A stretch of DNA of 40,653 bases, taken from NCBI GenBank assembly GCA_913778765.1, contig CAJYXO010000228.1:1-40653 (forward strand), given 5' to 3'. Positions within the stretch are counted from its first letter, which is position 1; the number at the start of each line of letters is the position of its first letter. Under the pieces are notes generated by a model. That model saw only the letters and a list, made by a program, of their open reading frames with translations, ran no database searches and had not been told where the DNA came from. This stretch comes from an uncultured Massilia sp. (GTDB taxonomy: Bacteria; Pseudomonadota; Gammaproteobacteria; Burkholderiales; Burkholderiaceae_D). Shown piece by piece: positions 33,058 through 40,653 of this stretch. The position numbers and the translations under genes were made by a program.

Positions 33058-35019
33058 ATGAAACAGGTGGCATCGATCCGCTTGAACACGCTGCGTGGTG
33101 CGGCACTGCTGGCGCTGCTGGCCGCGGCCGGCGCAAGTTCGGCCGAAGGCATGCGCAGCTACCGCTCGCTGGCCATCTCCGGCAACGGCGAGCGCATCGC
33201 CGCGCTGGAGGCGAGCGAGGGCGAGCCGAAGACCGGCCCGCGCATCGTCGTGCGCGACACTGCCAGCGGCAGGATCGTCTCGACCTTCGTGCAATCGGAT
33301 TGCGGCGGCTGCCGTATCGACGCGCCGGCGTGGTCGCCGGACGGCAGTGCGATGGCGCTGATCAGCACCGACGCCAAGGCCGGCGCCGCCACCGTCAACA
33401 TCCTGCGCGACGGCAAGCTGACGCCGGTGGCCACGGTCAAGGGCGTGGCCAGCACCGTGCGCTGGTCGCCCGACGGGCGCCAGCTGGCCTTCCTCGCCAC
33501 CGTCGGCGCGAAGAAGCTGACCGGCGCGGTGGAGGCGGGCGCGCGCCAGATCGGCGAGATCGGCGTGGCCGAGCAGGAGGACGAGCAGCGCATCGCCGTG
33601 GTCAATGTCGGCGGCGGCGAGGTCAAGCTGGTATCGCCGGCCGACACCTTCATCTACGAATACGACTGGACCCCGGACGGCAAGGGCTTCGTGGTCACCA
33701 GCGCCAAGGGCAACGGCGACAACAACTGGTGGATCGCCACCCTCGGCCACGTCGATGCCGCGAGCGGCAAACTGCGCGTGCTGGCCGCGCCGAAGATGCA
33801 GATGAACATGCCGCACGTGTCGCCGGACGGCCGCACGGTGGCCTTCATCGGCGGCCTGATGAGCGACTTCGGCTCGGTCGGCGGCGACGTCTACACGGTC
33901 TCGATCGACGGCGGTGAGCCGGTCGACGTGACCCCGGGCTTTGCCGGCACCTTCAACGGCATCGCCTGGCGCGGCAAGCAGGTGCTGGCATCGAGCCTGG
34001 CCGGCGCCGATGCGGCCGTGGTGGCGATCGACCCGGCCGCGCGCTCGAGCCGCGTGCTGTGGAAGGGGCCGGTGACGGCGTCCGCCGGGCGCGACGGCCG
34101 CTTCGTATTCAGCGTGGACGGCAAGGTCGCGGCCTCGGTGCACGAGGATTACGAGCACGCGCCGCGCATCGTCGCCGGCCGCCTGCCGGCGCTGCGGGCG
34201 ATCACGCGGGACAACGACGCCTTCGGTCCGGTGGTGTCGGCGCGCAGCGTGAACTGGACCAACGAAGGCTACAAGGTGCAGGGCTGGCTGGTCGGTCCGC
34301 GCCAGCTCGACGCCGGCAAAAAATATCCGATGATCGTGCAGGTGCACGGCGGCCCGGCGGCGGCGGCCACGCCGCGCTACATCGCCGGCGGCGAGGGCGG
34401 CAACTCGCTGGTGCGCGACCTGGTCAAGGAAGGCTATTTCGTGTTCATGCCGAACCCGCGCGGCAGCTACGGCCAGGGTTCGGCCTTCACCAGCGCCAAC
34501 AGGAAGGATTTCGGCCGCGGCGACTGGCGCGACATCCTGGCCGGCGTCGACGCCGCCATCCAGCAGGCGCCGGTCGACGGCAACAGGCTGGGCCTGATGG
34601 GCTATTCCTACGGCGGCTACATGACGATGTGGGGCGTGACCCACAGCACCCGCTTCAAGGCCGCGGTGGCCGGCGCCGGCATCGCCAACTGGATCAGCTA
34701 CTACGGCCAGAATGGCATCGACCAGTGGATGGTGCCCTTCTTCGGCGCCACCATGTACGACGACCCGGCCGTCTACCGCGCGGCCTCGCCGATCGAGTCG
34801 ATCAAGGCCGCGAAGACGCCGACCCTGATCTATGTGGGCGAGCGCGACGTGGAGTGCCCGCCGGCGCAGTCGCTGGAGTTCTGGCACGGTTTGAAGGCGA
34901 TGGGCGTGCCGACCACGCTGGTGATCTACGAGGGCGAGGGACATGCCTTCCGCAAACCGGAGCATCAGAAGGATTTGCGTGCGCGCGAGATCGGGTGGTT
35001 TGCCAAGTACCTGAAATAA
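33058..35019 (+). CDS. Exported S9 family peptidase (prolyl oligopeptidase type)
   Basis: This 653-residue protein has a signal peptide (cleavage near ASSAEG, about residue 30), a beta-propeller with SPDG repeats (about 35-380) and a C-terminal alpha/beta hydrolase domain. The catalytic triad is visible: Ser517 in GYSYGGYM, Asp597 in VGERDVECP and His629 in EGHAFR. VQVHGGP and NPRGSYGQG flank the active site as in dipeptidyl or acylaminoacyl peptidases. It likely degrades short peptides in the periplasm or outside the cell. The convergent M16 peptidase gene lies beyond a REP-like cluster. Confidence 0.93.
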   Translation: MKQVASIRLNTLRGAALLALLAAAGASSAEGMRSYRSLAISGNGERIAALEASEGEPKTGPRIVVRDTASGRIVSTFVQSDCGGCRIDAPAWSPDGSAMALISTDAKAGAATVNILRDGKLTPVATVKGVASTVRWSPDGRQLAFLATVGAKKLTGAVEAGARQIGEIGVAEQEDEQRIAVVNVGGGEVKLVSPADTFIYEYDWTPDGKGFVVTSAKGNGDNNWWIATLGHVDAASGKLRVLAAPKMQMNMPHVSPDGRTVAFIGGLMSDFGSVGGDVYTVSIDGGEPVDVTPGFAGTFNGIAWRGKQVLASSLAGADAAVVAIDPAARSSRVLWKGPVTASAGRDGRFVFSVDGKVAASVHEDYEHAPRIVAGRLPALRAITRDNDAFGPVVSARSVNWTNEGYKVQGWLVGPRQLDAGKKYPMIVQVHGGPAAAATPRYIAGGEGGNSLVRDLVKEGYFVFMPNPRGSYGQGSAFTSANRKDFGRGDWRDILAGVDAAIQQAPVDGNRLGLMGYSYGGYMTMWGVTHSTRFKAAVAGAGIANWISYYGQNGIDQWMVPFFGATMYDDPAVYRAASPIESIKAAKTPTLIYVGERDVECPPAQSLEFWHGLKAMGVPTTLVIYEGEGHAFRKPEHQKDLRAREIGWFAKYLK

Positions 35020-35035
35020 GCCGCGGCCTCGAAAC

Positions 35036-35160
35036 GTCGTCCCCGCGAAGGCGGGGACCCAAGTTTGCAAGCCTTGCGTCAACTCGCGCAGAACCTGGAT
35101 CCCCGCCTGCGCGGGGATGACGTTGGCGCGGGGATGGACGATGGCGCGGGGATGACGATG
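35036..35160. repeat. Cluster of REP-like hairpins and tandem 17-18 bp repeats
   Basis: It holds a GTCCCCGC/GCGGGGAC hairpin (35039-35058), a second hairpin CATCCCCGC-type (35099-35118, sharing its CCTGGATCCCCGCC arm with the element at 7109-7138), and three tandem units starting GCGCGGGGATG at 35109, 35126 and 35144. It lies between the convergent S9 and M16 peptidase genes. Confidence 0.75.
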
Positions 35161-35174
35161 GCGGACCGCCGATC

Positions 35175-38051
35175 TTACTGCGGCGCCTTCCGCGCCTCCG
35201 CCGCCATCTGCACCGGCGCCTGCGCCTTCTCCGGCGCTTTTTCCGGATTCAGCACCACCTGCACATAATTATCCGGCTTCAGGTAACGCTGCGCCGCCGT
35301 CCGCAAATCCGCCACGCTCAGCTTCTGCACTTCCTTGTCGAAGGTGAGGATGGTGCCCGGGTCGGTGCCTTCGGTCAGCGAGGTTTGCAGGGCGGCCAGC
35401 CAGTAGGCGTTCTCCTGCAGCGACTTGCGGTAGGTTTGCAGCCAGTTCGTTTTCACCTTGTCGAGGTCGGCCTGGTCCGGGCCCTGGGTGCGCATGCGTT
35501 CGATTTCGGCAAAGGTCGCCGTCAAGACCTTGTCGACGTTCTCCGGGCCGGTCGGCAGGGTCGCGCTGATCGTGTAGTGGCTGTAGGGGATGCGCGTCAT
35601 CGAGGCTTCCATGCCGCCGCCGTAGATCAGCCCCAGCTTCTCGCGCAGCACGTCGATGATGCGGATGTTCATCACCTCGGCCATCGCCGACAGGCGCAGT
35701 TCTTCGAGTTCGTTGACCTCGCCGGCGCCGGTGAAGGTCAATGACACCGTGCTCTTGTCGTCAAGGCCGCTGTTGACTTCCTTCTTCACCACGCCCTTCA
35801 CCGGACGGATGCCGAGGTCGCGGAAAGCCACCGGGATGTCCGGGGTCGGCAGGCTGGCCAGGTAGGTCGACAGCAGCGGCTTGATGGCGTTGACGTCGAA
35901 GCTGCCGACGAAGATGAAGGTCAGGTCCTTCGCGCTCGAGAAGCGCTGGCGGTAGATGGCGATCGCGCGGTCCAGGTCGATGCTGGCGAACTCCTCGGGT
36001 TTGAGGGCGCGCGGGGCGCGCGGATTGTCGCCGTACAGGGTCTTGACCAGCACGTCGCCGAACAGGGCGCCCGGCTGCGAGGCGCGGTTGCGCGCCAGTT
36101 CGATCTGCTTGCCGATGAAGGATTTGTACAGGTCCTCGTCGCGGCGCACGCCGGCGAACTTCAGCCACACCATCTGCAGCATGGTCTCGATGTCGGTGGC
36201 GCCCGCGGTGCCGGCGACGACGTCGGTGTTGTTGCCGAGGCCCGCGCTGACCGCGGCCGCCTTGCCGGCCAGGATCTTGCGCATGTCGAGCGGCGAGAAA
36301 TCCTTCAGGCCCATCGAAGCGACGATCGTGTCCGCATAGCGGGCGTTATACATGTCCTGGGTGTCGAACAGGCTCTGGCCGCCGAAGCGCGCGGCGCTCA
36401 TCAGGACCTGGTCGTTGCGGAAGCTGGTCGGCTTCAGGATCACCTTCACCCCGTTCGACAAGGTCAGGCGGGTGGTGCCGAGCTTGTCGTCGCGGGATTC
36501 GTCGACGATGCGGCCGGGGGCGGGCGGCTGGTCCATCAGGCGCGCCGCCACCGCTTTCTCGTCGTGGGCCTTGACGTCGACCCGTTCGGCGGCGGCGACG
36601 GCCGCCAGCAACTGCTCGCCGGTCGGCAGCGGCGCCTCCTGCCTGGCCGGACCGGTGTAGACCACCAGCTTGCCGGAATCGGCGGGGATGGTGCGGCGCG
36701 CGTAGGCGTTGATCTCGGCCAGCGTGATGCCGGGCAGGAGCTCGCTGACGTAGCGGTATTCGTTCTCGATGCCCGGAATCGATTCGCCTTCGAGGAAGTT
36801 GCGGATGTACTCGGCGGCGTGGGCCGCGGAATCGGTCTTGTCGCGTTCGTTGTAGGCGCGGTCGTAGGTGCGCATCACGCCCTTCTTCATGCGCTCCAGC
36901 TCGGCCTCGGAAAAGCCGAAGCGGCGCGCGCGTTCGTTTTCCTGCACCAGCGCGTCGATCGCCGGGGTCGCGCCCTTGTCGCTCAGCGCGGCCGCCGCGT
37001 TGTAGGAGCGGTAGCGCGGGGTCAGGCGCCCGAGTGCGCTGCTGGCGCCCATGAAGGGCGGCGAGGGCAGGGCCGCCAGTTCCTGCAGGCGCTGGTTCAG
37101 CATGCCGGCGAACAGGCTTTCGATCAGCTGCTCGCGGTAGCCGCCGATGGTGGCGCGCTCGCTGAACGGCGTGACGGGATAGCGGATCAGGACCGAGGCC
37201 GGGCCGGCTTCCTTGTCGGTGACCACCAGCGCTTCGGTGCCGGTGCGCGGCGGGATCTTGGCGTAGCTGCGCGGGCGCGACGAGGCCGGATTCTTCAGGC
37301 CGGCGAAGTGGCGCTTGATCAGCGCTTCGGCCTGGGCCGGGTCGATGTCGCCGACCGCCACCACGGCCATCAGGTCGGGACGGTACCAGTCGCGGTAGAA
37401 GCGGCGCAGGGCGTCCGGCTTGAAGCTGCGCAGCGTGTCCTCCTTGCCGATCGGGAGGCGCTCGGCATAGCGCGAGCCGTTATAAATCTTCGGCATCAGC
37501 ACTTTCTGCATGCGGTTGCCGGCGCCTTTGCCGAGCCGCAGCTCCTCGAGCACGATGTCGCGCTCCTTGTCGATGTCGGCGTCGTTCAGGGTCAGGCCCT
37601 GGGCCCAGTCCTGCAGCACCTGGAAGGCCTTGTCGAGGTCCTGCTTGCGCTCGGCCGGCACCGGCAGCACGTAGACGGTTTCGTCGAAGGAGGTGTAGGC
37701 GTTCAGGTCGGCGCCGAACTTCACGCCGATCGACTGCAGGTAGGAGACCAGTTCATGCTTCTTGAAATGGGTCGAGCCGTTGAAGGCCATGTGTTCCGTG
37801 AAGTGGGCCAGGCCCTGCTGGTCTTCGTCTTCGAGGATGGAGCCGGCTTTCACCACCAGGCGCAGTTCCAGCTTGTGTTCCGGCTTGCCGTTCTTCTGGA
37901 CGTAATAGGTCAGCCCGTTCGGCAGCTTGCCGACCTTGAGCTGGGGCGCGACCGGCAGCGTGGCGTTCAGGTCGAGGGGCGCGGCGCCGCCCAGCGAGGT
38001 GGCGAGCAGGATGGCGGTCAGCAGGGTGGTGCGGGCGAGACGGACGATCAT
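35175..38051 (-). CDS. M16 family zinc metallopeptidase (insulinase/pitrilysin)
   Basis: This 958-residue exported peptidase has a signal peptide (about 1-23) and an inverted zinc site HFTEH (His83, Glu86, His87) in GLAHFTEHMAFNG. The third ligand is in the downstream ERDIVLEELRLG region. Four insulinase-type domains are recognisable; the second half (about 500-958) repeats the fold without the zinc motif, as usual. It should degrade small proteins or peptides in the periplasm. ATG 38051 is preferred over an in-frame TTG at 38075. The C-terminus is Lys/Ala/Pro-rich (EKAPEKAQAPVQM). It converges with the S9 peptidase gene. Confidence 0.92.
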   Translation of the reverse strand: MIVRLARTTLLTAILLATSLGGAAPLDLNATLPVAPQLKVGKLPNGLTYYVQKNGKPEHKLELRLVVKAGSILEDEDQQGLAHFTEHMAFNGSTHFKKHELVSYLQSIGVKFGADLNAYTSFDETVYVLPVPAERKQDLDKAFQVLQDWAQGLTLNDADIDKERDIVLEELRLGKGAGNRMQKVLMPKIYNGSRYAERLPIGKEDTLRSFKPDALRRFYRDWYRPDLMAVVAVGDIDPAQAEALIKRHFAGLKNPASSRPRSYAKIPPRTGTEALVVTDKEAGPASVLIRYPVTPFSERATIGGYREQLIESLFAGMLNQRLQELAALPSPPFMGASSALGRLTPRYRSYNAAAALSDKGATPAIDALVQENERARRFGFSEAELERMKKGVMRTYDRAYNERDKTDSAAHAAEYIRNFLEGESIPGIENEYRYVSELLPGITLAEINAYARRTIPADSGKLVVYTGPARQEAPLPTGEQLLAAVAAAERVDVKAHDEKAVAARLMDQPPAPGRIVDESRDDKLGTTRLTLSNGVKVILKPTSFRNDQVLMSAARFGGQSLFDTQDMYNARYADTIVASMGLKDFSPLDMRKILAGKAAAVSAGLGNNTDVVAGTAGATDIETMLQMVWLKFAGVRRDEDLYKSFIGKQIELARNRASQPGALFGDVLVKTLYGDNPRAPRALKPEEFASIDLDRAIAIYRQRFSSAKDLTFIFVGSFDVNAIKPLLSTYLASLPTPDIPVAFRDLGIRPVKGVVKKEVNSGLDDKSTVSLTFTGAGEVNELEELRLSAMAEVMNIRIIDVLREKLGLIYGGGMEASMTRIPYSHYTISATLPTGPENVDKVLTATFAEIERMRTQGPDQADLDKVKTNWLQTYRKSLQENAYWLAALQTSLTEGTDPGTILTFDKEVQKLSVADLRTAAQRYLKPDNYVQVVLNPEKAPEKAQAPVQMAAEARKAPQ

Positions 38052-38130
38052 TGCGAACGTGCTCCGGTTGAGCAATAAAAATCCATTCTACCCCGTGCAC
38101 CGCATCGCACAGTTGTTGCTGAACGCCATT

Positions 38131-38151
38131 CTTGCACTGTAGCAGTGCAAG
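38131..38151. promoter_or_regulatory. Perfect palindrome between M16 peptidase and ribBA
   Basis: Arms CTTGCACTG (38131-38139) and CAGTGCAAG (38143-38151) flank a TAG centre. It lies in the divergent intergenic region, 80 bases upstream of the M16 start and about 145 upstream of ribBA. With no T-tract it looks more like an operator than a terminator. Confidence 0.55.
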
Positions 38152-38296
38152 CGGGTCCTTCGTGTCGTTGTCAATATGCAACAAGTTGGTGCGCCCTGCG
38201 GCGACCCGCTGCATCCGCGGTGTCGAACGCCGCCATCCGGTCGGGTGAAAGACTGGCAAATCCTTTAAAATAACGGGTTTCAGCACAGGACTCCGC

Positions 38297-39403
38297 ATGC
38301 CCATCTCCACCACCCAGGAAATCGTCGACGAATTGCGCGCCGGCCGCATGGTCATTCTGGTCGACGAGGAAGACCGCGAGAACGAGGGCGACCTGGTGCT
38401 CGCGGCGGAACACGTCACGCCGGAAGCGATCAATTTCATGATCCGCCACGCGCGCGGCCTGGTCTGCCTGACTCTTTCGGAGGAGATTTGCGACCGTCTC
38501 GAACTGCCGATGATGACGACCCGCAACGGCACTTCCTTCGGCACCAATTTCACGGTGTCGATCGAAGCGGCCGAAGGCGTCACCACCGGCATCTCGGCGG
38601 CCGACCGCGCCCGCACCATCCAGGTGGCGGTGGCGAAGGACGCCAGGCCCGAGGACCTGGTCCAGCCGGGCCACATCTTCCCGCTGCGCGCGGTGAAGGG
38701 TGGCGTGCTGATGCGCGCCGGCCATACCGAAGCAGGCTGCGACCTGACCGAGATGGCGGGCCTGACCCCGGCCTCCGTCATCTGCGAGATCATCAAGGAA
38801 GACGGCACCATGGCGCGCCTGCCGGACCTGCTGGAATTCGCCGAGGAGCACCGGCTCAAGATCGGCACCATCGCCGACCTGATCCACTACCGCAGCCAGA
38901 CCGAATCGCTGGTCGAGCGCGTGGCCGAGCGCCAGCTGTCGACCGTGCACGGCGACTTCCGCGTGGTCGCGTTCCGCGACAAGCCGAGCGGTTGCGCCCA
39001 CCTGGCGCTGGTCAAGGGTGAACCGGAAGGCGACAGGGAAACCCTGGTGCGCGTGCACCAGCCGGTGTCGATCCTCGACCTGCTGGACAGCCGCGCGACC
39101 ACCCACTCGTGGAACCTGTCGGCGGCGATGCAGGCGGTGCAGGCCGCGGAGGCCGGCGTGATCGTGCTGCTGAACTGCAGCGAGACCGCCGAGCAGCTGT
39201 TCGGCCAGTTCGAAGACAAGGCGGCGCAGCGCCCGGCCGGCCGCGCGGCGAATCTCGACCTGCGCACTTACGGCATCGGCGCCCAGATCCTCAAGCAGGT
39301 GGGCGTGCGCAAGATGAAGCTGCTGGCGAATCCGCGCAAGATGCCTTCGATGGTCGGATTCGACCTCGAGGTGACGGGTTACCTGGCCAAGCCGGAAGCG
39401 TGA
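38297..39403 (+). CDS. ribBA: 3,4-dihydroxy-2-butanone-4-phosphate synthase with degenerate GTP cyclohydrolase II domain
   Basis: This 368-residue protein makes the four-carbon precursor of riboflavin from ribulose 5-phosphate. The RibB domain (about 1-203) is intact: VDEEDRENEGDLVLAAEHVTPE (23-44), TTRNGTSFGTNFTVSIEA (about 74-91) and GVLMRAGHTEAGCDL. The RibA-like domain (about 206-368) keeps LDLRTYGIGAQILKQVGVRKMKLL, but the zinc-cysteine motif is replaced by VHQPVSILDLLDSRATTHSW and the REGRGIGL active-site segment is missing. It is unlikely to hydrolyse GTP, so a separate RibA should exist. No FMN riboswitch was seen upstream. Confidence 0.9.
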   Translation: MPISTTQEIVDELRAGRMVILVDEEDRENEGDLVLAAEHVTPEAINFMIRHARGLVCLTLSEEICDRLELPMMTTRNGTSFGTNFTVSIEAAEGVTTGISAADRARTIQVAVAKDARPEDLVQPGHIFPLRAVKGGVLMRAGHTEAGCDLTEMAGLTPASVICEIIKEDGTMARLPDLLEFAEEHRLKIGTIADLIHYRSQTESLVERVAERQLSTVHGDFRVVAFRDKPSGCAHLALVKGEPEGDRETLVRVHQPVSILDLLDSRATTHSWNLSAAMQAVQAAEAGVIVLLNCSETAEQLFGQFEDKAAQRPAGRAANLDLRTYGIGAQILKQVGVRKMKLLANPRKMPSMVGFDLEVTGYLAKPEA

Positions 39404-39484
39404 ACGAATCAGGCGCGACCGCAATCGCCCGACGCGATACCATTCATCATTCAATTTTACGAATCAACAGAAAAAGAGGCAGCC

Positions 39485-39964
39485 ATGACGGTAGGAACTT
39501 TTGAAAGCAATATGCAGGGTGAAGGCCTGCGCATCGGGATCGTGCAGGCACGATTCAATGCCGACGTCGGCCATGGCCTGCTGTCGGCCTGCCTGGCGGA
39601 ACTGAAGCACCTGGGCGTGGCCGACGAGGACATCCTGCACGTGACCGTCCCGGGCGCGCTGGAAATCCCGCTGGCCCTGCAGAAAATGGCCGAGACCCAG
39701 CAGTTCGACGCCCTGGTCGCCCTGGGCGCCGTGATCCGCGGCGAGACCTATCACTTCGAACTGGTGTCCAACGAATCCGGCGCCGGCATCACCCGCGTCG
39801 GCCTGGATTACGGCATGCCGATCGCCAACGCCGTGCTGACCACCGAGAACGACGAGCAGGCCGAAGCCCGCATGGCGGAGAAGGGCACCGACGCCGCCCG
39901 CGTCGCCGTCGAAATGGCCAACCTGCTGCTCGGTCTGGAAGAGCTGCAGGCCGAGGAAGAGTGA
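39485..39964 (+). CDS. ribH: 6,7-dimethyl-8-ribityllumazine synthase
   Basis: This 159-residue protein condenses the products of the RibA/RibD branch and of RibB to lumazine, the substrate of RibE. Typical motifs are [19 protein letters not shown] (about 19-37), [15 protein letters not shown] (about 56-70) and [23 protein letters not shown] (about 81-103), with the proton-donor His in GETYHF. It follows ribBA after 81 bases and precedes nusB, the common order in proteobacteria. Confidence 0.96.
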   Translation: MTVGTFESNMQGEGLRIGIVQARFNADVGHGLLSACLAELKHLGVADEDILHVTVPGALEIPLALQKMAETQQFDALVALGAVIRGETYHFELVSNESGAGITRVGLDYGMPIANAVLTTENDEQAEARMAEKGTDAARVAVEMANLLLGLEELQAEEE

Positions 39965-39991
39965 GCGAAAGCGAACGAACAAGGTAAGAAC

Positions 39992-40462
39992 ATGACTGAC
40001 AAGAGCATTCACGCCAACCCGAACAAGAACCGCACCCCGCGCCACCGCGCCCGCGAGTTCGCGCTCCAGGGTCTTTATCAATGGCTGCTGAACAATGAGC
40101 CGGCCGCCACGGTCGTCAAGCACATCCGCTCGGCCCACGGCTTCGACAAGGCCGACGGCGAGTATTTTACCGAACTGCTGAACGGCGCGATCGCCCAGTC
40201 GGTCGAGCTGCGCGAGACTATCGCGCCGACCGTCGACCGTCCGATCGCCGAGCTGTCGCCAATCGAGCACGCGGTGCTGCTGCTGGGCGCCTGGGAGCTG
40301 AAGAACAAGATCGAGATTCCCTACCGCGTCGTGATCAACGAAGCGGTCGAGCTGACCAAGTCCTTCGGCGGCATCGACGGCCACAAGTACGTGAACGGCG
40401 TGCTGGACCGCCTGGCCGGCAAGCTGCGTCCGGACGAGGCGGCGGCGGACGCGAAGCGCTGA
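39992..40462 (+). CDS. nusB: Transcription antitermination factor NusB
   Basis: This 156-residue RNA-binding protein is all-helical: RHRAREFALQGLYQWL (about 18-33), an ELLNGAIAQ segment, and SPIEHAVLLLGAWELKNKIEIPYRVVINEAVELTKSFGG near the C-terminus followed by KYVNGVLDRLAGKLR. With NusE it binds boxA of rRNA leader transcripts for antitermination. It follows ribH after 27 bases and is ended by a strong terminator. Confidence 0.95.
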   Translation: MTDKSIHANPNKNRTPRHRAREFALQGLYQWLLNNEPAATVVKHIRSAHGFDKADGEYFTELLNGAIAQSVELRETIAPTVDRPIAELSPIEHAVLLLGAWELKNKIEIPYRVVINEAVELTKSFGGIDGHKYVNGVLDRLAGKLRPDEAAADAKR

Positions 40463-40493
40463 TTCGCCTCCTACCTATATATATAGCAGTGAG

Positions 40494-40526
40494 AACCGCC
40501 CCGGGAGACCGGGGCGGTTTTTTTTT
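40494..40526 (+). terminator. Rho-independent terminator of the ribBA-ribH-nusB operon
   Basis: The 11-base stem AACCGCCCCGG/CCGGGGCGGTT closes a GAGA loop (40494-40519) and is followed by a T-run to 40526. Confidence 0.95.
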
Positions 40527-40540
40527 AGGCGCTGTTCGCG

Positions 40541-40653
40541 CTAGGTGTTGAATCGGCCTAGTGCTGCTCTCAAAAAAGCATCGGCGCTGGAAATGCGCTG
40601 GCCGTCCAGCGCCCAGCGCCAGCCGAAGTAATGCGACAGGTAGCGGCTGGCGA
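40541..40653 (-). CDS. C-terminal end of a probable transposase (partial)
   Basis: The minus strand is open from the window edge to a TAG at 40543-40541. The last 36 residues include SRYLSHYFGWRWALDG and end ADAFLRAALGRFNT. The YL-x2-Y-x-GW-x(5)-DG pattern and the LRAALGRF ending recall the C-terminus of IS1595/ISXO2-like transposases as I remember them, but too little is visible to be sure. Codon use is normal for the window, and no terminal inverted repeat could be identified in the short space up to the nusB terminator. Confidence 0.4.
   Translation of the reverse strand, partial: ASRYLSHYFGWRWALDGQRISSADAFLRAALGRFNT

Noticed and set aside
32854..35082. 742-codon minus-strand frame opposite the S9 peptidase
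   Set aside because: Shadow frame with low-complexity His/Arg/Ala content; the plus-strand product has a full catalytic triad.
38076..38296. FMN riboswitch ahead of ribBA
   Set aside because: The conserved AGGGCAGGGTGAAAT-type elements are not present here or before ribD.

Overview
The window is chromosomal DNA from a high-GC (roughly two-thirds G+C) betaproteobacterium. The best fit is the Oxalobacteraceae, close to Massilia, Duganella or Janthinobacterium. The evidence is the complete tol-pal operon, a glyA-nrdR block followed by minor pilin genes and riboflavin genes, a PEP-CTERM protein, and REP-like intergenic palindromes of a type common in that family. This placement rests on gene content read by eye, not on a database search. 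Most of the window is core genome with short accessory patches.

Layout. 1-4.8 kb: a DUF4331 exported protein and a small lipoprotein on the minus strand, diverging from an ECF sigma factor and its RskA-type anti-sigma factor; then a secreted PHB-depolymerase-like esterase translationally coupled to a small membrane protein. 4.9-7.1 kb: a TerD protein with a TerC-like DUF475 membrane protein, diverging from a divergent-PAP2 membrane protein. 7.1-11.8 kb: an RND efflux adaptor and pump behind an unusually repeat-rich control region. 11.8-17.4 kb: a minisatellite-encoded Gly/Thr lipoprotein, NAD(P)H-hydrate dehydratase, a histidine phosphatase, a PEP-CTERM protein overlapping the cystine transporter TcyP, and a cytosolic 5'-nucleotidase. 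17.6-19.2 kb: a leaderless lytic transglycosylase next to a frameshifted and truncated vgrG, the remains of a type VI secretion island beside tRNA-Lys.

19.3-24.6 kb: the cell-envelope operon ybgC-tolQ-tolR-tolA-tolB-pal-cpoB, all on the minus strand, which links the inner membrane motor to the outer membrane lipoprotein Pal. 24.8-27.8 kb: an SDR oxidoreductase on the minus strand, then a ZTP riboswitch controlling glyA, followed by nrdR. 27.9-31.1 kb: five overlapping type IV pilin-like genes (pilV, pilW, pilX, pilE, fimT/gspH) with no pilY1. 31.1-32.9 kb: ribD and ribE. 33.0-38.1 kb: two exported peptidases (an S9 prolyl oligopeptidase and an M16 insulinase) facing each other across a cluster of REP-like hairpins. 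38.3-40.5 kb: ribBA (with a degenerate GTP cyclohydrolase II half), ribH and nusB, ending in a strong terminator. The window ends inside the C-terminus of a probable transposase on the minus strand.

No completely new multi-gene system was recognised. The most noteworthy signals are regulatory: the tandem 11-bp and 20-bp repeat arrays ahead of the RND operon, the ZTP riboswitch with a competing hairpin, and palindromes at the tol promoter and between pal and cpoB. The T6SS remnant and the catalytically degenerate RibA domain also merit a second look.
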